Shown here in pieces: positions 1 to 12,723 of a stretch of 64,000 bases of DNA (positions are counted from its first letter, which is position 1; every line of letters begins with the position of its first letter). The DNA is taken from contig CP141136.1 of the NCBI GenBank assembly GCA_035236585.1, positions 55,383,136 through 55,447,135 of the forward strand, written 5' to 3'. Position numbers and translations under genes: made by a program. Below the pieces are notes generated by a model, which did not search any database, was not told the DNA's origin, and was given only the letters and a program-made list of their open reading frames with translations. Source of the DNA: Warburgia ugandensis (Eukaryota > Streptophyta > Magnoliopsida > Canellales > Canellaceae).

Positions 1-975
1 ATCACAAAGAACATTGAAGACAGAGTTAGAATGAAAAGGATATGAGCATTTAAAGTTGAAGGATATTTTGGTAATTAAAATATTAAGAAAAGGATTCAAA
101 ATGCAGAAGCTATTTTGATAATGACATGCTCCCTCATTCTAGGTGTCTGCTTCCCATTTGCATCGTGTCTATGCCAAGAAAAATTGTCGGCGGTGACGTC
201 GCCCACCTTTGGTCACTGTTTGTGGCGTCGAAAAATAATGTAACTACCCAAATTTTAAAGTCTTATTTGGAAAATTGTATTGAATAGGAGAATGAATGTT
301 TTATAAATTTTGAATTGAAAATTTGTTGAAAATATTCTCATAATTAGATTCTATTTGAAAAATGGAATCCAACATCACTAAAAACGGAGTTTGGATAAAA
401 AAAAAGTTATAAGCATTTGAAGTTGAAGGGCATTTTGGTAATTAAAATATTAAAAAATGGATTCAAAATGTAGGGGGCTATTTTGATAACAACACCCTCC
501 ATCTCCGCATCTACACTGTGTTTACGTCGAAAAAGACAGTAAGCAGTCGTGCCACCCACTTCCGATCACCATTTGTTGCTCTGAAAAAAAATTGTAATTG
601 CTTGAATTTTAAAGTCTTATTTGGAATATTGGATTGAACAAAAGAATGAATATTTCATAAATTCTGAATATAGAATTTGTTGAAAATATTCTCATAATTA
701 GATTCTATTCAAAAAATGGAATCTAACGACACAAAGACCATTGAAAATAGAGTTTGGATGAAAAAGTTATGAGCATTTGAAGTTCAAGGGCATTTTGGTA
801 ATTAAATTTTAAAAAAAGGATTCAAAATGTAGGGGACTATTTTGATAACGACACCCACCCTCCGTCTCCACGTCTGCATTGTGTTTGAGTAGGGAAAGAC
901 AGTAGGCGATCGTGCTGCCCACCCCTGGCCATCATTTGCAACACTGAAAATTAATGTAACTACTAGAATTGTTAG
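1..975. repeat. Tandem repeat, three ~350-bp units
   Basis: Three diverged head-to-tail units start near 1, 372 and 726. Each has the same order of blocks: a gagtttggatgaaaa-like stretch, gcattttggtaattaaa, ggattcaaaatg, ctattttgataa, then a GC-richer block. Units 1 and 2 continue with gtcttatttgga and gaaaatattctcataattag; the third unit stops before this half. The first unit begins at the window edge, so the array may extend to the left. No coding content is seen. Confidence 0.75.
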
Positions 976-3119
976 ATCAAAATCCAATCATAGATAAACA
1001 TGGAAATTGAGCTGATTGTGATAATTAGGACTGGAATTAGTTATCTAATCCTAAATTGAGGCTATAAAGAATGATCCAACGGTTGAATCTCCTCCAAACT
1101 TAACAAGATGAGAAAATTTAGCCTTCTAATGATTAGGAGACACCGATTTAGCCGATCACAACTTAGATTGATAATCAAAGCTAGTAGATGACCATTTAGA
1201 TGAAAGAAAGAAAAAAAAAAAAAAACTGATATTAAGACATGGATTGACTTGACAAAGGGTAGATCAAATGATCGAGGCCGTTGATCTAGGATAAACTACT
1301 AGATTAGAGGATTTATCACACTAATTGATTCATACTTGGGATTTGATGAACACCAAGTAATATAGATGAAGAGTAAAATGGATAGTGGGGCACATTTAGA
1401 GTAGTGGATGACATAGTATAGTACAATGACTTGATAGGTACATCAGAGTGCACAAGTTGAAGTGGCTACACACCTGATTGGATTCTCCACGCATTGAGGT
1501 AGGTGATTACATTTAGTATTTTCTTGATTTCTTGGATCATGATGTGTTCATTAAGGGTTTCATTTACAGTAGTAGATTAATGCATGGACACGTATGACAA
1601 TCTTATGTTTTCTTGAGACTATCATTAGCATGTGTTGTTGATGTCTATATTATCCTTTTGTTTCACATTATCTATGCCCTATTTTCGATACATGATTATT
1701 AATGTATTAGAACACCTTATTGACTTAATCTTCCCAAGATTGATTATGTAGGGATTTTCGATACTTGATTTTGTGTTTTCATTGTTTTATGACAATTGTT
1801 TTTGCCTAATGGATGATATGCTAGGAGAGTATTAGGGTTGGCCACTTGCCTTATGAGTTTACAAATACTAGACATTGCCCTAATATTGGGCAACTGTATG
1901 TGGTTTGTAGTAATCATGGGCAGGCCACCCATGCACGTTTGATCAACTCTCATGCCTCAGCGAACACTACTAGTCTCCCATTTCGCTGTCGATGGTGAAT
2001 GACAGTGGTTTATACCCTGGAGTCGTTGCCATTGCAGCATAACAATCCACGCTCTTATTATGTATGCTCATGTAGTATAGATACATTGGAATGTCTATAT
2101 CCTGATGCACCCACAACGTGATGATGCACCCTCAGGGTGAAGCCTATGTGGGCGGCCAGATGTATGCGGGCCTACAGGCTGAGTTACCTGGTGTGCAAGC
2201 TATAAGTGAGGGACCCAGGGATTGGAATGAGTACTCATTGTCGGATATGAATGTAGTAGGACACTCGTGAGGCATGATGGAGTTTGCACACACTGTTACT
2301 CATGACTTGCATCTATGTTTTGAGATGATACAATTGATTATATTTGACTCTATCAAGTGCATAAGCATGTATTATCCATGTCTTGCATGTCATGGTAGTT
2401 AGTTATGATATCTTTACATTTATGCACAAATCATGCTTTCGACTGTCATCGCTTTTACTATAAACTCTTGACTATTCATGTATCATTTATTTTTGGATAC
2501 CTTATGATTTTACTTATTATATGAATGTTTTGCATCTAAGAGATTTATCATGACTTTGGTATTTCTACATCACACCATCTATATTCTATTCAATATTAAA
2601 TGTGATTACCTACACAAGCGATTGCTTACTGAGGTATTGCTTTGATTTGCAATGCCTCAGATTTGGAGTGTGACAGTAACAAAGGCAGGCAGATGGAGTA
2701 GTAGAGAGGATAGCGAGGGCATCTACCTCATTTAAAGACTAATTTGATGTATGCATTCACTTACTTGATGTTGACCTTTTTGGGCTGTATAAATACACTT
2801 ATATTATGGTAATAGAGTTGGACTTGACTTTTATCAGTGCTATGTACATAGATTTATAGTTAGAGTTGGATATGGTGAACAATGGATGGAACCAAGGAAT
2901 TTCATTATAGTTTGTTTTGTTACTTGTATCTCTTTTCATGACCAGTGTTCCTCCATATTTTCAACTTTTTGCTGAGCAAGCCGTATATTGTATTTGATTT
3001 TATTTGCTGCCATGAATGACCTCCGGGGTTTTCTTTTCGTGTTTCATTTGACATGATTATTGTGGTTATAATTAGATATATGTTTCATATTTTTCAGGGA
3101 TCCCGACTATTTTAATACA

Positions 3120-3176
<57 letters not shown>

Positions 3177-3213
3177 GTATGAATAATTGTTTTTAGAAAA
3201 CTCGAGGTGTCAC
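976..3213. repeat. Probable LTR-retrotransposon debris
   Basis: No open frame of substance is present. The right end reads gggatcccgactatttt, an ATT microsatellite, then ctcgaggtgtcaca. A terminal ggtgtcaca is usual at the 3' end of long LTRs of plant Ty3/gypsy elements. No matching left end or target duplication was found, so the call rests on the terminal motif only. A poly-A run lies at about 1208-1225. Confidence 0.3.
3121..3175. repeat. (ATT)n microsatellite
   Basis: About 18 uninterrupted ATT triplets. Confidence 0.95.
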
Positions 3214-4388
3214 ACGAACCCTGGTCACCCAAGTGAGAGACTCCTTGTTGCCCCACTGCCTTTCAAAGGCTTTAGTGCATTTGATGTGCCATTGTTCGGG
3301 GTGATGTATCAACACTTGACATTTTGACTTTGGAACTAGGAAAGGATAGATTGTATCTTTTGCATAAAGAGGGTAAATTTTGCTATTTCCCTTTTACAAA
3401 TTAAATATTGTTCTATATCTTAATTATTCTCTTTTAGAGCAGCATCTCCGCAGTATGTGTTAGATGTAATTAGTTAACAAGCTTCAGAGTTAGCAGTAAA
3501 TATGTTGGAGAGGTTTTGTGCTGTATTTCTTCCGGTAATGCCCGTAAGAGTTGAACTCCGAAAGATTTGGTTGCATGCGCTCAGGTGTACAAGCTCTTGA
3601 AATGTTAATTTGTTTAAATGACCTTGCACTAAATTAATTTCTCCTCGGATGTACACGCCATTATTGTTCGAATATATGTATGTTACAACCTGTAGCTGAA
3701 GCCCTTTATTCTCACAACTGATGCAAAAGATTCCGTTCTCAATTGCCCTTTATTAGTTACAGCTCTATAAGACATAATCACCGTTTAAGATTTAGTTGTC
3801 AATTGCCACTTATTAGTGTGCATTTAGTTTTCCATTTCAGACGTCCTTACAAGACGTAATCCCAAACCATTTCTCTTCTATCTTGAACAAAATCCCTACA
3901 TATAGCCATTGTAGGTGCTCAAGTTATGAATATTGTCACAGCCGTTTCAGATGGTGAAACATCTGCTGATAATTGCAACTTTCTCGGCCGAGACAGGTGA
4001 GCTAGGGAGTCGTTTAGAATTGCACCTTATTGGACATGTGAGCATTAAATCTCAACTCAGAGGGAATTGCGTTTGCAGGTGTTACTTGCATTTACTTTGA
4101 TTTTATAGCAAATATCCTAGACTACCATATACTTCAGGCTGTGGGTGCTTTGATCCAGTTATCTATACTATATGTAGAATAAACTCGCTAGCTCGAAAAA
4201 CGACCAACTTAGGGGAGTCAATGTGATTATCATTTTATGCTACTAAGAAGGCTAATGCTGGGATAAAGCGAGACAGCACTCTAAATAATAGTGAAGTGCT
4301 TGTACTTTTCTATAGTGGGCTCCATATGCATTGATCCAAGCTGTTCTCTGACACAAACTCTCACGTTGTTCTCTGAAGCAAATGCCTT
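3214..4388. other. Intergenic, nothing firm
   Basis: Only short open frames that I do not recognise, for example 3474-3656 on the minus strand. No splice-supported gene and no repeat ends are seen. Confidence 0.5.
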
Positions 4389-4562
4389 TGGATATATCAA
4401 AGCCCAAAACTCATTCCAAAAGAAAGTCATTACCATCCAAACCTAAATTGGATGCAATTCGTTTCTTTTGAAGAGCTTTTGACTTTCCCTATCTAGTTAG
4501 ATAAATTTTTTTGGATGCTAATGACTTTCTTTTAGAATGAATATTGGGCCATAAGATATCCA
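4389..4562. repeat. Foldback (long imperfect hairpin)
   Basis: The left arm (4389-4441) and the reverse complement of the right arm (4511-4562) match over about 52 bases at roughly 80 percent, sharing aaaagaaagtcatta and catccaaa. The loop is about 70 bases. The size fits a small MITE foldback or a precursor-like hairpin; no target duplication was identified. Confidence 0.6.
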
Positions 4563-5271
4563 TGGTCAGTTGTGCGGCTTACATGAATGGGATGTGGGCC
4601 TACCATTGAGAAGTGGAGGCGCTTGACCGTTGTTTGAATGCTATGACTCTCTACCAGCATTCCTATACTACAAAGTAACTCACTTATGTTATGTCATATC
4701 TTTTCTTAGCCTCTGAATATTTGTGAGAGCTATTAATGCATATTTAGAAACTTGAGAAGCTATTCTGTGCTTCCATTGGTAGTGCGAAGCCACGGAATAG
4801 GATGGTACCTAGCAAATAAGAACAAAAACCAAACTTTCTATTCCAAAATTTGTCCATTTTGCAATTAAAAGACACCTAAATGCAAAGTACCTAGAGATCT
4901 TCGTTTGAGGTGAGGTTTGGTATAGTCCATCTAAACAAGGCCAAATCAGATAACTGTCTTATATCTCTTAAAAAAAAAAGAAAAAAGAGTGGGCCTGCAC
5001 GCTATTATTCTTTTGCCATTTCATGCCTTCGCACTACTCATGGAAGCACGAAATAATTTGTCTCCCTTCTCTCTAGCGTAGTTTGCATATTTAAATGAGG
5101 TCTAATAAATGGATGCTCTTTATAACATACTCATATATCACCTTTTTTTGGAGCCTACCTTTGCTTAATATGAGTCATTCTTGTCATTGCTCCTACTTTG
5201 GATGTCTTATAGTTCAAAGTTTACATGGATTGGATGATTCTAGCTTTCAAACACTTGCATTTGGGGCACAT
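4563..5271. other. Intergenic, nothing firm
   Basis: AT-rich sequence with short random ORFs and an A-rich run near 4970-4987. No gene can be supported. Confidence 0.5.
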
Positions 5272-5480
5272 AAGCCTGTATAACCCAGTGGTTATGTTAA
5301 GGCGCCTTCTTGTAAGTAGGTTATAGGTTCAAGGTAATGCAACATCCTTTTAAGGGATGTAGCATGCTTGCACATTGAGGGGGTGTATTAGGAATACGTT
5401 AGGCAAGGGTGCACGTTTAGAGCAGTCATGTCCTAAGAATCAATATGGAAAGGGGTGTGTGAGTTACCACTTAAAAAAAG
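5272..5480 (+). mobile_element. Possible tRNA-derived SINE, second type
   Basis: It shows an A-box-like stretch (taacccagtggtta, 5281 on) and a B-box-like ataggttcaagg about 40 bases later, then a body and an A-rich tail near 5474-5490. This spacing suits a Pol III promoter. It does not match the Au-type copies elsewhere in the window, and no target duplication was found. Confidence 0.35.
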
Positions 5481-5700
5481 AAGGAAAAAAAAACTTATAC
5501 TTGCAAACCTAATGAGTTAGAAACAATAGCCTAAGTTCTACATGCTAGAATTATCCAATCTACATGCTTTCTAAACTATTGTACATCCAAGGTTGGCGCA
5601 AATGGCATGAATGGGTTGGACCAAGCATTCATTCAGCATTCCTCTTTAAAGTTTAGCTTGATTCCCATCTTCAAACAATTCTTTGATAGAATGTGAGAAA

Positions 5701-7490
5701 TGCTAGAGTGTGAATGTTAAGTGTTCAATTTTGACTAAAATACCCTTAATCTAGCATTTTATTGAATTATTTAACCAATCAATTTTGCAATTTTAGATTA
5801 AATATTAATTTTAGCTCTAATTAATCATCCAATTGTTGATTTGTAAAATTTAATGATTAGATGATCATCAGAGTTAATCAGATGTTTAAAGTTCAAATAA
5901 TTCTAATTTCGTCTTGTGTTACAGATCAATCAAATTATTAGATAGCTTTGATCAAATTAATGGATTAAATCATCATCAAGGATAAAAAATTGCGACATGG
6001 ACTTAGAAGATGATTTCCTAATTGGGAACCTAATTAACACAAAAAACCATCTTTGAAAATGAAAGGAAATAGTAGAAAGGCAATTGCTTAAAATAAGAAG
6101 GGGAGCCCAAAAAAAGAAAACCCATGGAAGGAATGGTAGACCAAACTTAGAATGAGAATTGAATTTAGAAAGAGGATCGAAAGAGGAAGGTGGAGAAAGA
6201 TTTAAAAATGGCAAGAGAGACCGATTCCTCACTCTCTTTGGATTTCACTAGATTGATCTTGATCACCCCATAAGGGAGGCTCCATCACAGGATACTCTCC
6301 ATGGTAGGATGATTCAACCATAGGTTGCAAGAAATTGCACTCCTAGACAAAAATTCTCCACCGTATAAGGCAAACCAGAAAAACCCATAAGGGAAGGAAG
6401 AGAACTCAACCAAGGATCAGAGAAGTTTAGGAAGAAGAATTGCATGAGAAAGAATTGAACCCATCTCTCTTCTAGACTATTTTTCACACTTTTTCCATTG
6501 TTTTACCTATTCCACCATTGGGTTTTTCTCTGTTTCTTCATGAGTTTGATCCTAATTTCTCATTTTTTCACTCAATTTCTCTTCCAATTATAAGATTTCT
6601 TTGTTTCGTGTGAAAACCCTTCCAATTTCACCTCCATCTATTCCCTTCTCTATTTGTTTTAGTAGTTCAAAATGACACAAGGAGTTGTTTATTCCTCTCT
6701 CTGTTAAAAGAAATTTTCAGTAGAAATTCTATTTTTGCCCTTTACAATTTAGTTTAAATTTCATGTGTCCCCATTTTAATTTCTTCTATGTCCCCTATTT
6801 TGTCTTATTCTTATTCTTATTCTTATTCCAATTCTATATTATTCAAGCTTTGTTTTGTTCACAATTAATCTAGAAATTACTCAATCCAATCTCTGTTTGA
6901 TTAAAGCCTAATCGAATCAACAGTTTATCTTTAATTAACATTACCAGTTTAAGTTTTGGTCTTTTTCTCTTCTAATTTTTAATCAATTCTCAGATACTCA
7001 TATAAACACAATTGCTAACTAATCAAGCAAATCTGATCTTAAATTTGCCTTCTAGAAAATTGATCTAAGTCATCTGATCTTAAATTTTTACATTGATCTA
7101 GTTCATCAAATTTTTGAAAGATCTGTATAATCCAGCAATTGAATATTTAATCAAAGACCTAAGGGATGAATTGATGAAGATCGTTTGACTTAGATGTAGC
7201 CAGAAGTGAAGAATTTTACTTTGATCAAGTTAGGAAAGTGGATTTTACTTGATATTTTGTTTAATTCTTCATCTTTTGAATTTGAAATTGTGTAATTTTT
7301 ATTCATTCAATTAACCTAAGTGTTTAGTTTATTTTTATTCAATTTCTATAAATTTTGTTAATTTGTGACAATTTTAATTTTATTTAAACTCCAATTTCTT
7401 TAAGTCGAAGCTCTGTGAGATCAACCCATACTTGTATAAATTGTACTACAATAGTGCAGACTTGTAGAAAACAATCAATAGCGATCACCA
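5701..7490 (+). repeat. Solo-LTR-like repeat, copy A
   Basis: The piece starts TGCTAGAG and ends ...CACCA, with agaaa before and agtaa after (4 of 5 bases alike, possible target duplication). An inverted, diverged copy lies at 59270-61110. Shared blocks include attcaattttg(a/g)c(t/c)aaaatac near the start, an attaatctaga...tttgatt..aagc block in the middle and aaaacaatcaa at the end. The 3' end (ctctgtgagatcaaccc, then a TA-rich stretch and acaatcaatagcgatcacc) resembles the end of Athila/Tat-type Ty3 LTRs, which are also 1.5-2 kb long. No pol genes adjoin it, hence a solo LTR is likely. Confidence 0.5.
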
Positions 7491-9300
7491 AGTAATTTAT
7501 CTTATGGTTATCTCCTTTTTCACATAACTACTCCAATTTGTCCTTCTTGTTTATCTTATCTCTCCAACATTGGATCATTATGAGTCCAAAAGCCATGGTA
7601 ATTGGTTACTCCCCACTGTAGTATTAAAATATCTCAAATACATGTGTGTCCTTTAACATTCCTCAATACATATAATGCTTGTTTGAGCTCACCTCTATGT
7701 AATCTCACTCGTTCATCTCATTACGCCAAGTTTAGATTTCTTATATGTAAAAAAGCATATAGTTTGGATGATTCTAACTTTTAAAAAATTGTGTTGTATA
7801 AGATGTTGTCACTATCATATTAGTCTACTCTAGAAAGAGAAATTCATATTTAGATTTAGATTTTAACATCTTTTTTTCATATTGGAATATTTTAAAGTAT
7901 TAAAATAAGAAAATTTTAAAATAATAATAAGATACATTAAACATTTGATTAATTGTTTATGACTATTAGTTTTTTTTTTTAATTTTTAATAAGCATATAT
8001 TGAGGATATTAATATCAAAATGCTGTTTAGTTTTGAGAAAGATGGTTGGCTTAAAGAAGGATGCTTTTCATATAAAAACAAGGGCTGCTACTCATTTGCC
8101 CATTTTATTAAAACTTAGGTGGGTAGATCCTACTTAATGTAAATGGGAAAATAGTTGAGAGAGTAAAAGAAAAGGTAGGTTTTGTTCACCGACAGTAAGT
8201 ACAAACCTCGGTTTTTGCTTCTATTCTACTTCTCGAAGAAGTCTCCCACGAAATTGCAATGGCGAAGAAGAAGAGGAGAGTGAGAGAAGGAAGAGAAAGA
8301 AACAAATTTTATGGTGCCAATTTTTTCCTATTGAAATCAAGTTTATGGAGTAATTTCAATTGATCATCTTCCTCGTCTTCTTTGCCTACGAGAGATGTTT
8401 GCAGCTGAGAAGAACCCTACAAATACCCTTTTTTGTGCCAAACACACATTAGTGGCTACTCATTTCTGCTTTTGTAATTTTCGTGGAAAATAATCTTTGT
8501 AAACTTTTCAAAAAATTTCATTAATATCGATTCATATTTATGATATTTTATGATTCAATTGAGATATTGATCGATATTAAAAGCATATCATATTGTATAG
8601 GTATTTTGCCAAAATCGAAATGTCGATGATAAGATGCATTATTTACAACAATGGTTGTATATCAAAGTTTCTAAAATTGTATGTTTCTTAGCATATCTTT
8701 TCAAATGCTTTTCATAGCTAATAGGCCACCAAATTGTCAAATGAACAGCTGGAAATTTAGCCAATGTTGAATGCACATGCCAATAAAATGTTTTGAACCA
8801 GTAGGAAGAGGATCCACAATGTTTAGGGAAGTAATTAGAGTACCTCAAAATCATACTTGGGCAATAACTTACAAATAAGATTACAACAGTAGGCAGTTAT
8901 GATCTTACATACATTTGGTTGTTATTTGACATGAAAAAGCATAATACTCAAATTTTCAAACCATGAGAAAGAGACAAAGTTTCAAATCATAGTTATTTCA
9001 TCACACTTTCTGTGGACAGCTTATCAGATGAATATATTGCTACCATTTGGCATATCTTCAGTCCAAGCTTTTCTATTATTGTTTTTGACTCATCATGAGT
9101 TCCAGTTATCAACTGATGGTTGTATATAGAAGTTGTATGCCCGAGTGAATTTACTTCCAAAACTCTTGTATGTATTATTTATCCTCAATATATTTATATA
9201 TTTTGAAGGATGATAATTTGGACAAGCAATCCTCAATGTAGCTGATTCACTTGTATAGGAGTTAATATATAGTAAGATTATTCTTTGACACAAGATAGAA
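7491..9300. other. Intergenic, nothing firm
   Basis: AT-rich sequence. An ATG at 8260 opens a 34-codon frame rich in Lys and Arg that ends at a stop, with no exon that clearly follows. The minus-strand frame at 8639-8854 is not recognised. Confidence 0.5.
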
Positions 9301-9460
9301 GGGAGCCTTGGCACAACGGTAGAGTTATAGCGGGTTCAAGACGTAAAAACAACTTCTTGCAAAAATGCAAGATAAGACGGCATGCTCTAAACCCTTATAG
9401 TCTGTCCCTTCCCCAAACCCTGCATACATGGGAGATTCGTGTACCTAGTTGACCCCTCCT
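9301..9460 (+). mobile_element. Au-type SINE, copy 1
   Basis: A-box gccttggcacaacggt, B-box gggttcaagac, then cttgcaaaaatgcaag and the body ending gggagattcgtgtacc followed by a T-rich run. A stretch between the two boxes is shortened. Both Pol III boxes and the conserved 3' body identify the family. Confidence 0.8.
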
Positions 9461-10264
9461 TTTTTTTCTTTTTTACAAGGTCTCAGTTTTACGTGAGAAC
9501 TGTTTGTCTCAATTGGCCAAGTGGTGTATTGTGCATGAAAATCTACTATTTGTTTGCAATCCTAGGTTGCATGTTCGTTGTTAATGTTAAAGGAGCATTT
9601 GGTAAAGTTCAGTTAATCTATCAATTTACTATTTCTGCTGAACGAAGTTCACTGTTACTTGTAACGAGCATATGGTCTGAAAATTCATTTGTCTTTTATT
9701 TCTCAGCTCATATTGTATTTTGTCATTTGTCCAAGTTTAGGACCTATACACATGCATTGCAGTATGTGTGTAAGAAATCTTGGGTATTCAAATTTAAGTT
9801 GAATGAACTAGATTACTAGCTATACCAGTGGCTGCCATTTTGCTCCATGGTGTATTAGAGTAATAGGTTGAGATTTTAGTATTTATCAGGAAATCAAAAT
9901 TCTGAATCTTGCACTAAAATATTTTCGATTTGGTTTGTGTGCAGGGATGAATTCAATTATAGTTCAGGTTGATGGTTCGATTGAAGAACATAGTGTAAGC
10001 TTTCCTAATGTCTTGCTCTCAGGTTAAGAAAGGGAAAGAATATGATGTTTTGTTTTCTGCTTGTACTCGTTGCAGGCGAGGGTTTTAGTGCAGATTTGAT
10101 GAAGAATGGGATTCATGGCAGTGGTATATGTGTAATGTTATCAGACAATATGGGTGAATAACAGAGGGAGGAGTGGCATATGTGTAATCCTATCAAACAA
10201 TAGGGATTGAATAAAGGTAAAATTAGTGCCTTATCTGTAATTCTGTCAAACATTGGGGGTTGAA
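9461..10264. other. Intergenic, nothing firm
   Basis: The open frame at 9439-9819 starts in the SINE tail and has no recognisable domain. Short exon-like pieces at 9945-10120 are flanked by possible splice dinucleotides, but no gene model holds. Confidence 0.45.
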
Positions 10265-10560
10265 GACGACGACCGTGGCAAACCGACTGCCATTTAAACT
10301 TTTTATATTTAAATACTTTACCAGCGAATTTATCCGCCGGTACATATGCATATTTTAAATCTTACTTTCTAACGGTAATCATTGTCTTCCGTTGTTTTAT
10401 AGTGAGTTACCGACGATAGATATCTATTTTTACCTGGGAATTATACTGCCGGGATACATTATTTACTGAATTCAGTTGTCTTCGGGAGTTTTAAGGTAAT
10501 TACCGGCGATAATAATCTGATTTTTACCGGCAACATCCTGCTGTAATACCTCTTTTGTTT
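10265..10560. repeat. CACTA-like subterminal repeat debris
   Basis: The stretch carries repeated short motifs around ttaccggcga, cgccggta, taccgacgata and ttaccggcaa in both orientations. Clusters of such palindromic G/C cores in AT-rich sequence are typical of subterminal regions of plant CACTA transposons. No CACTA terminus or transposase is visible. Confidence 0.3.
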
Positions 10561-10827
10561 ATTTATTTATTGAAATTACATATATTCTTTTACAGTTAAA
10601 GGGGATCGATTCCTTGTGGGATGGAATGGTCTCTCATATCCAACGAATCAAATAGCTCCAATAATCACGGAGGGAGAGAGAAAGTTAATGGTTAAAGGCC
10701 GGAAACATGACACAACACTCTAATCCATGCAGAGAAGATTGGAAATTACTAACTCGATGGGACCAGGTCAACATCGGCCAATATTACTCGAGGCAAATAC
10801 ACATTCAGAGGAAAAAATATTTTGACG

Positions 10828-11222
10828 GTTCGTCAAAGGATAATCCAGGGATAGCTGAGATAGGGACCATCCGAAGGGCTTGAGAAGGAACTTTCATTGT
10901 AGCAATTAGTGTATTTCTAGGGAAGAAAACAAACAATATGGCCACATGGACTACTCTGCTGGCAGGACCAAAGTTCCTGGAAATACACTACTTGATAGTT
11001 GTCCAATCTCTGGTAGCAGGCCAACCTACTTCTTGGGTGTTCCTTCGCCACTTTAGGCAATGTGCTTCACTGTTGAACCGAGCGGGCTCGCTCTCCATAT
11101 TCCATTCCCATAGAGAAGGGAATCGTTGTGGCGGACATTTTGGGGAACGAGCGATACAAGATTTACTAGAACTTGGTTTGACGTTCCACCAGCAATTTAA
11201 AATATCAGTTCAGCTGGATTGA
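10828..11222 (+). pseudogene. RNase H-like (RVT_3) fragment of a retroelement
   Basis: One frame (from about 10828, broken by a stop near 10880, then open 10938-11222) reads YFDGSSKDNPG, IGTIRRA, GTFIVA, LGKKTNNMA, then VVQSLVAGQ, SWVFLRHFRQC, LLNRAGS and HREGNRC. This order matches the plant RNase H-like domain linked with non-LTR elements: the first catalytic Asp in FDGSSKxNPG, N-N-A-E/T in helix A, and HxxREGNxxAD near the end, where the last Asp is lost here (HREGNRCGGH). No reverse transcriptase precedes it, so this is an isolated decayed fragment. Confidence 0.65.
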
Positions 11223-11255
11223 GATAGTTGAAGAAGATGGGTTAAGTTGAGTTGA

Positions 11256-11390
11256 GGAGATGGTTGAGAAGACATAGTATGGCTTCTTCTTATCTCAAGC
11301 AAAATACAAGGATGGAGATGGTTGAGAAGACATAGCATGGCTTCTTCTTATCTCAAGCAAAATACAAGGATGGAGATGGTTGGGATTGAA
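11256..11390. repeat. 58-bp tandem repeat
   Basis: Units start at 11256 and 11314, and a partial third starts at 11372. Each reads ggagatggttgagaagacat followed by a cttcttcttatctcaagc block; the two full units differ at one or two bases. The array may be internal to a MITE-like piece that continues to 11690. Confidence 0.85.
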
Positions 11391-11690
11391 AGAAATGGTT
11401 TCTTTTACACTAGGAATGAGATGAGATAACTTGAGATAGAAGTGATATGCAAACCACTAACAGTTGATTGGGATTTCAATCTCAAATACCAGTGACAATG
11501 ACTTGTTGTGAGATGATTTTCATCTCATCTCAGGCACTACTAACAGTGAGTTGGGGTGAGAGAATTTTCATCTCATCTCAAGCATCACTAACTGTGAAAG
11601 GAGGAGATATGACTTCATCTCATCTCAGCTTAGACACTACTAGTAGCTATATGGTGTTATCATCCCGTCTCAAGCACCACTAACACTATG
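11391..11690. repeat. MITE-like repeat with catctcatctca motifs
   Basis: The motif catctcatctca(a/g) recurs at about 11521, 11570 and 11618, each followed within about 10 bases by cactac/catcac, and gagatgagat occurs near 11416. The pattern resembles widespread plant MITEs with ttgagttgaga-type ends. Ends and target duplication were not fixed. Confidence 0.4.
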
Positions 11691-12723
11691 CTCTTGGATG
11701 CAAATAGTTTCTATTTCTTTTTTCAAAAGAAATTTGTCCAAATGCACCTAGGGGAATAGAGAACCGTAAAAGCACATATGGCCCATCTTTCAGTGATCCA
11801 AGCACATATCACCCAAAGGTCCCCGGTCCCCATCCGATCATCCAAATCTTTGTGTTTTAGTCCCTTTTAAGTTGTCAAATGGACGATGGGCGGGAGGGGT
11901 TGGTTGGGATATGGTGAGGGATATTCGGACTTACAGCTTAGACAAAATTATTAGGAACAAAAAACCCATGATTTTTGGTTTGCAAGACTAAGACCTGCTA
12001 GATGTGTAAGGGAAATAGTTTAGGTTTGTTTAACCAAAAAAAGGAATCTTAGGTTTTGAGATATTGGACTTCAGTGGCTCCAAATCAGATGTGCGTTTTT
12101 TCAGGTCCCATTTATGCTCCAATGCCCACACTATATATGGACCAAACTGTCTAGCGACATTTTCAACCAAGCTCACATGCTGCTTTAATAAGCGAACAAG
12201 TTGACTTTTGGAACATATTACAGCCTCAGGTGGCGAACCTTCCACATGATGTGAACTCTTAGGGAATATCAGCCCGTTATTCATAGAGTAACTTTTATTC
12301 ATAGAGTGATGATCCTTTTACTCAGGCACGGTCAGATCAATAAGGGTGACTTTTGTCCCTACTTGACAAGTGGGTCTTCTAGTCAAACTCCCTTTTGCCT
12401 TTGCACTCAAGGGCCAATCTTCATCCAGTCCAAGAAAAGCTTTGCATGCCTACGTTACCTTTTGAGAGGCCTACGTCGCATAAAAATTGTCTACCTATAA
12501 TATCTCTTGGCCCGTAAATCCTGACCAATGTTTAAAAACTAGGTGGGGTTGATCGAAATATATGGAGGCATTGGGTTTGGAGTTTAATAACGACTACTAG
12601 ACTTGATCCTAGTATTATTTTCTACGAATGTTTTGCAATGAACAAGATAACCTTCTTTTCTCAAAAAATTGAACAACATATACCTTCTTTTCTCATAAAA
12701 ATGAACAAGATAACCACCCTTTG
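11691..12723. other. Intergenic, nothing firm
   Basis: Short ORFs only, for example 12030-12302 minus, with no recognised domain. Confidence 0.5.

Noticed and set aside
8260..8364. 34-codon Lys/Arg-rich ORF as exon 1 of a gene
   Set aside because: It ends in a stop and no convincing donor site or later exon joins it.
9439..9819. 126-aa ORF
   Set aside because: Begins in a SINE tail, hydrophobic and Phe/Tyr/Cys-rich in an AT-rich stretch, no recognised domain.
10938..11222. 94-aa ORF as a host gene
   Set aside because: It is the second half of an RNase H-like domain that starts before a stop codon and has no gene structure.
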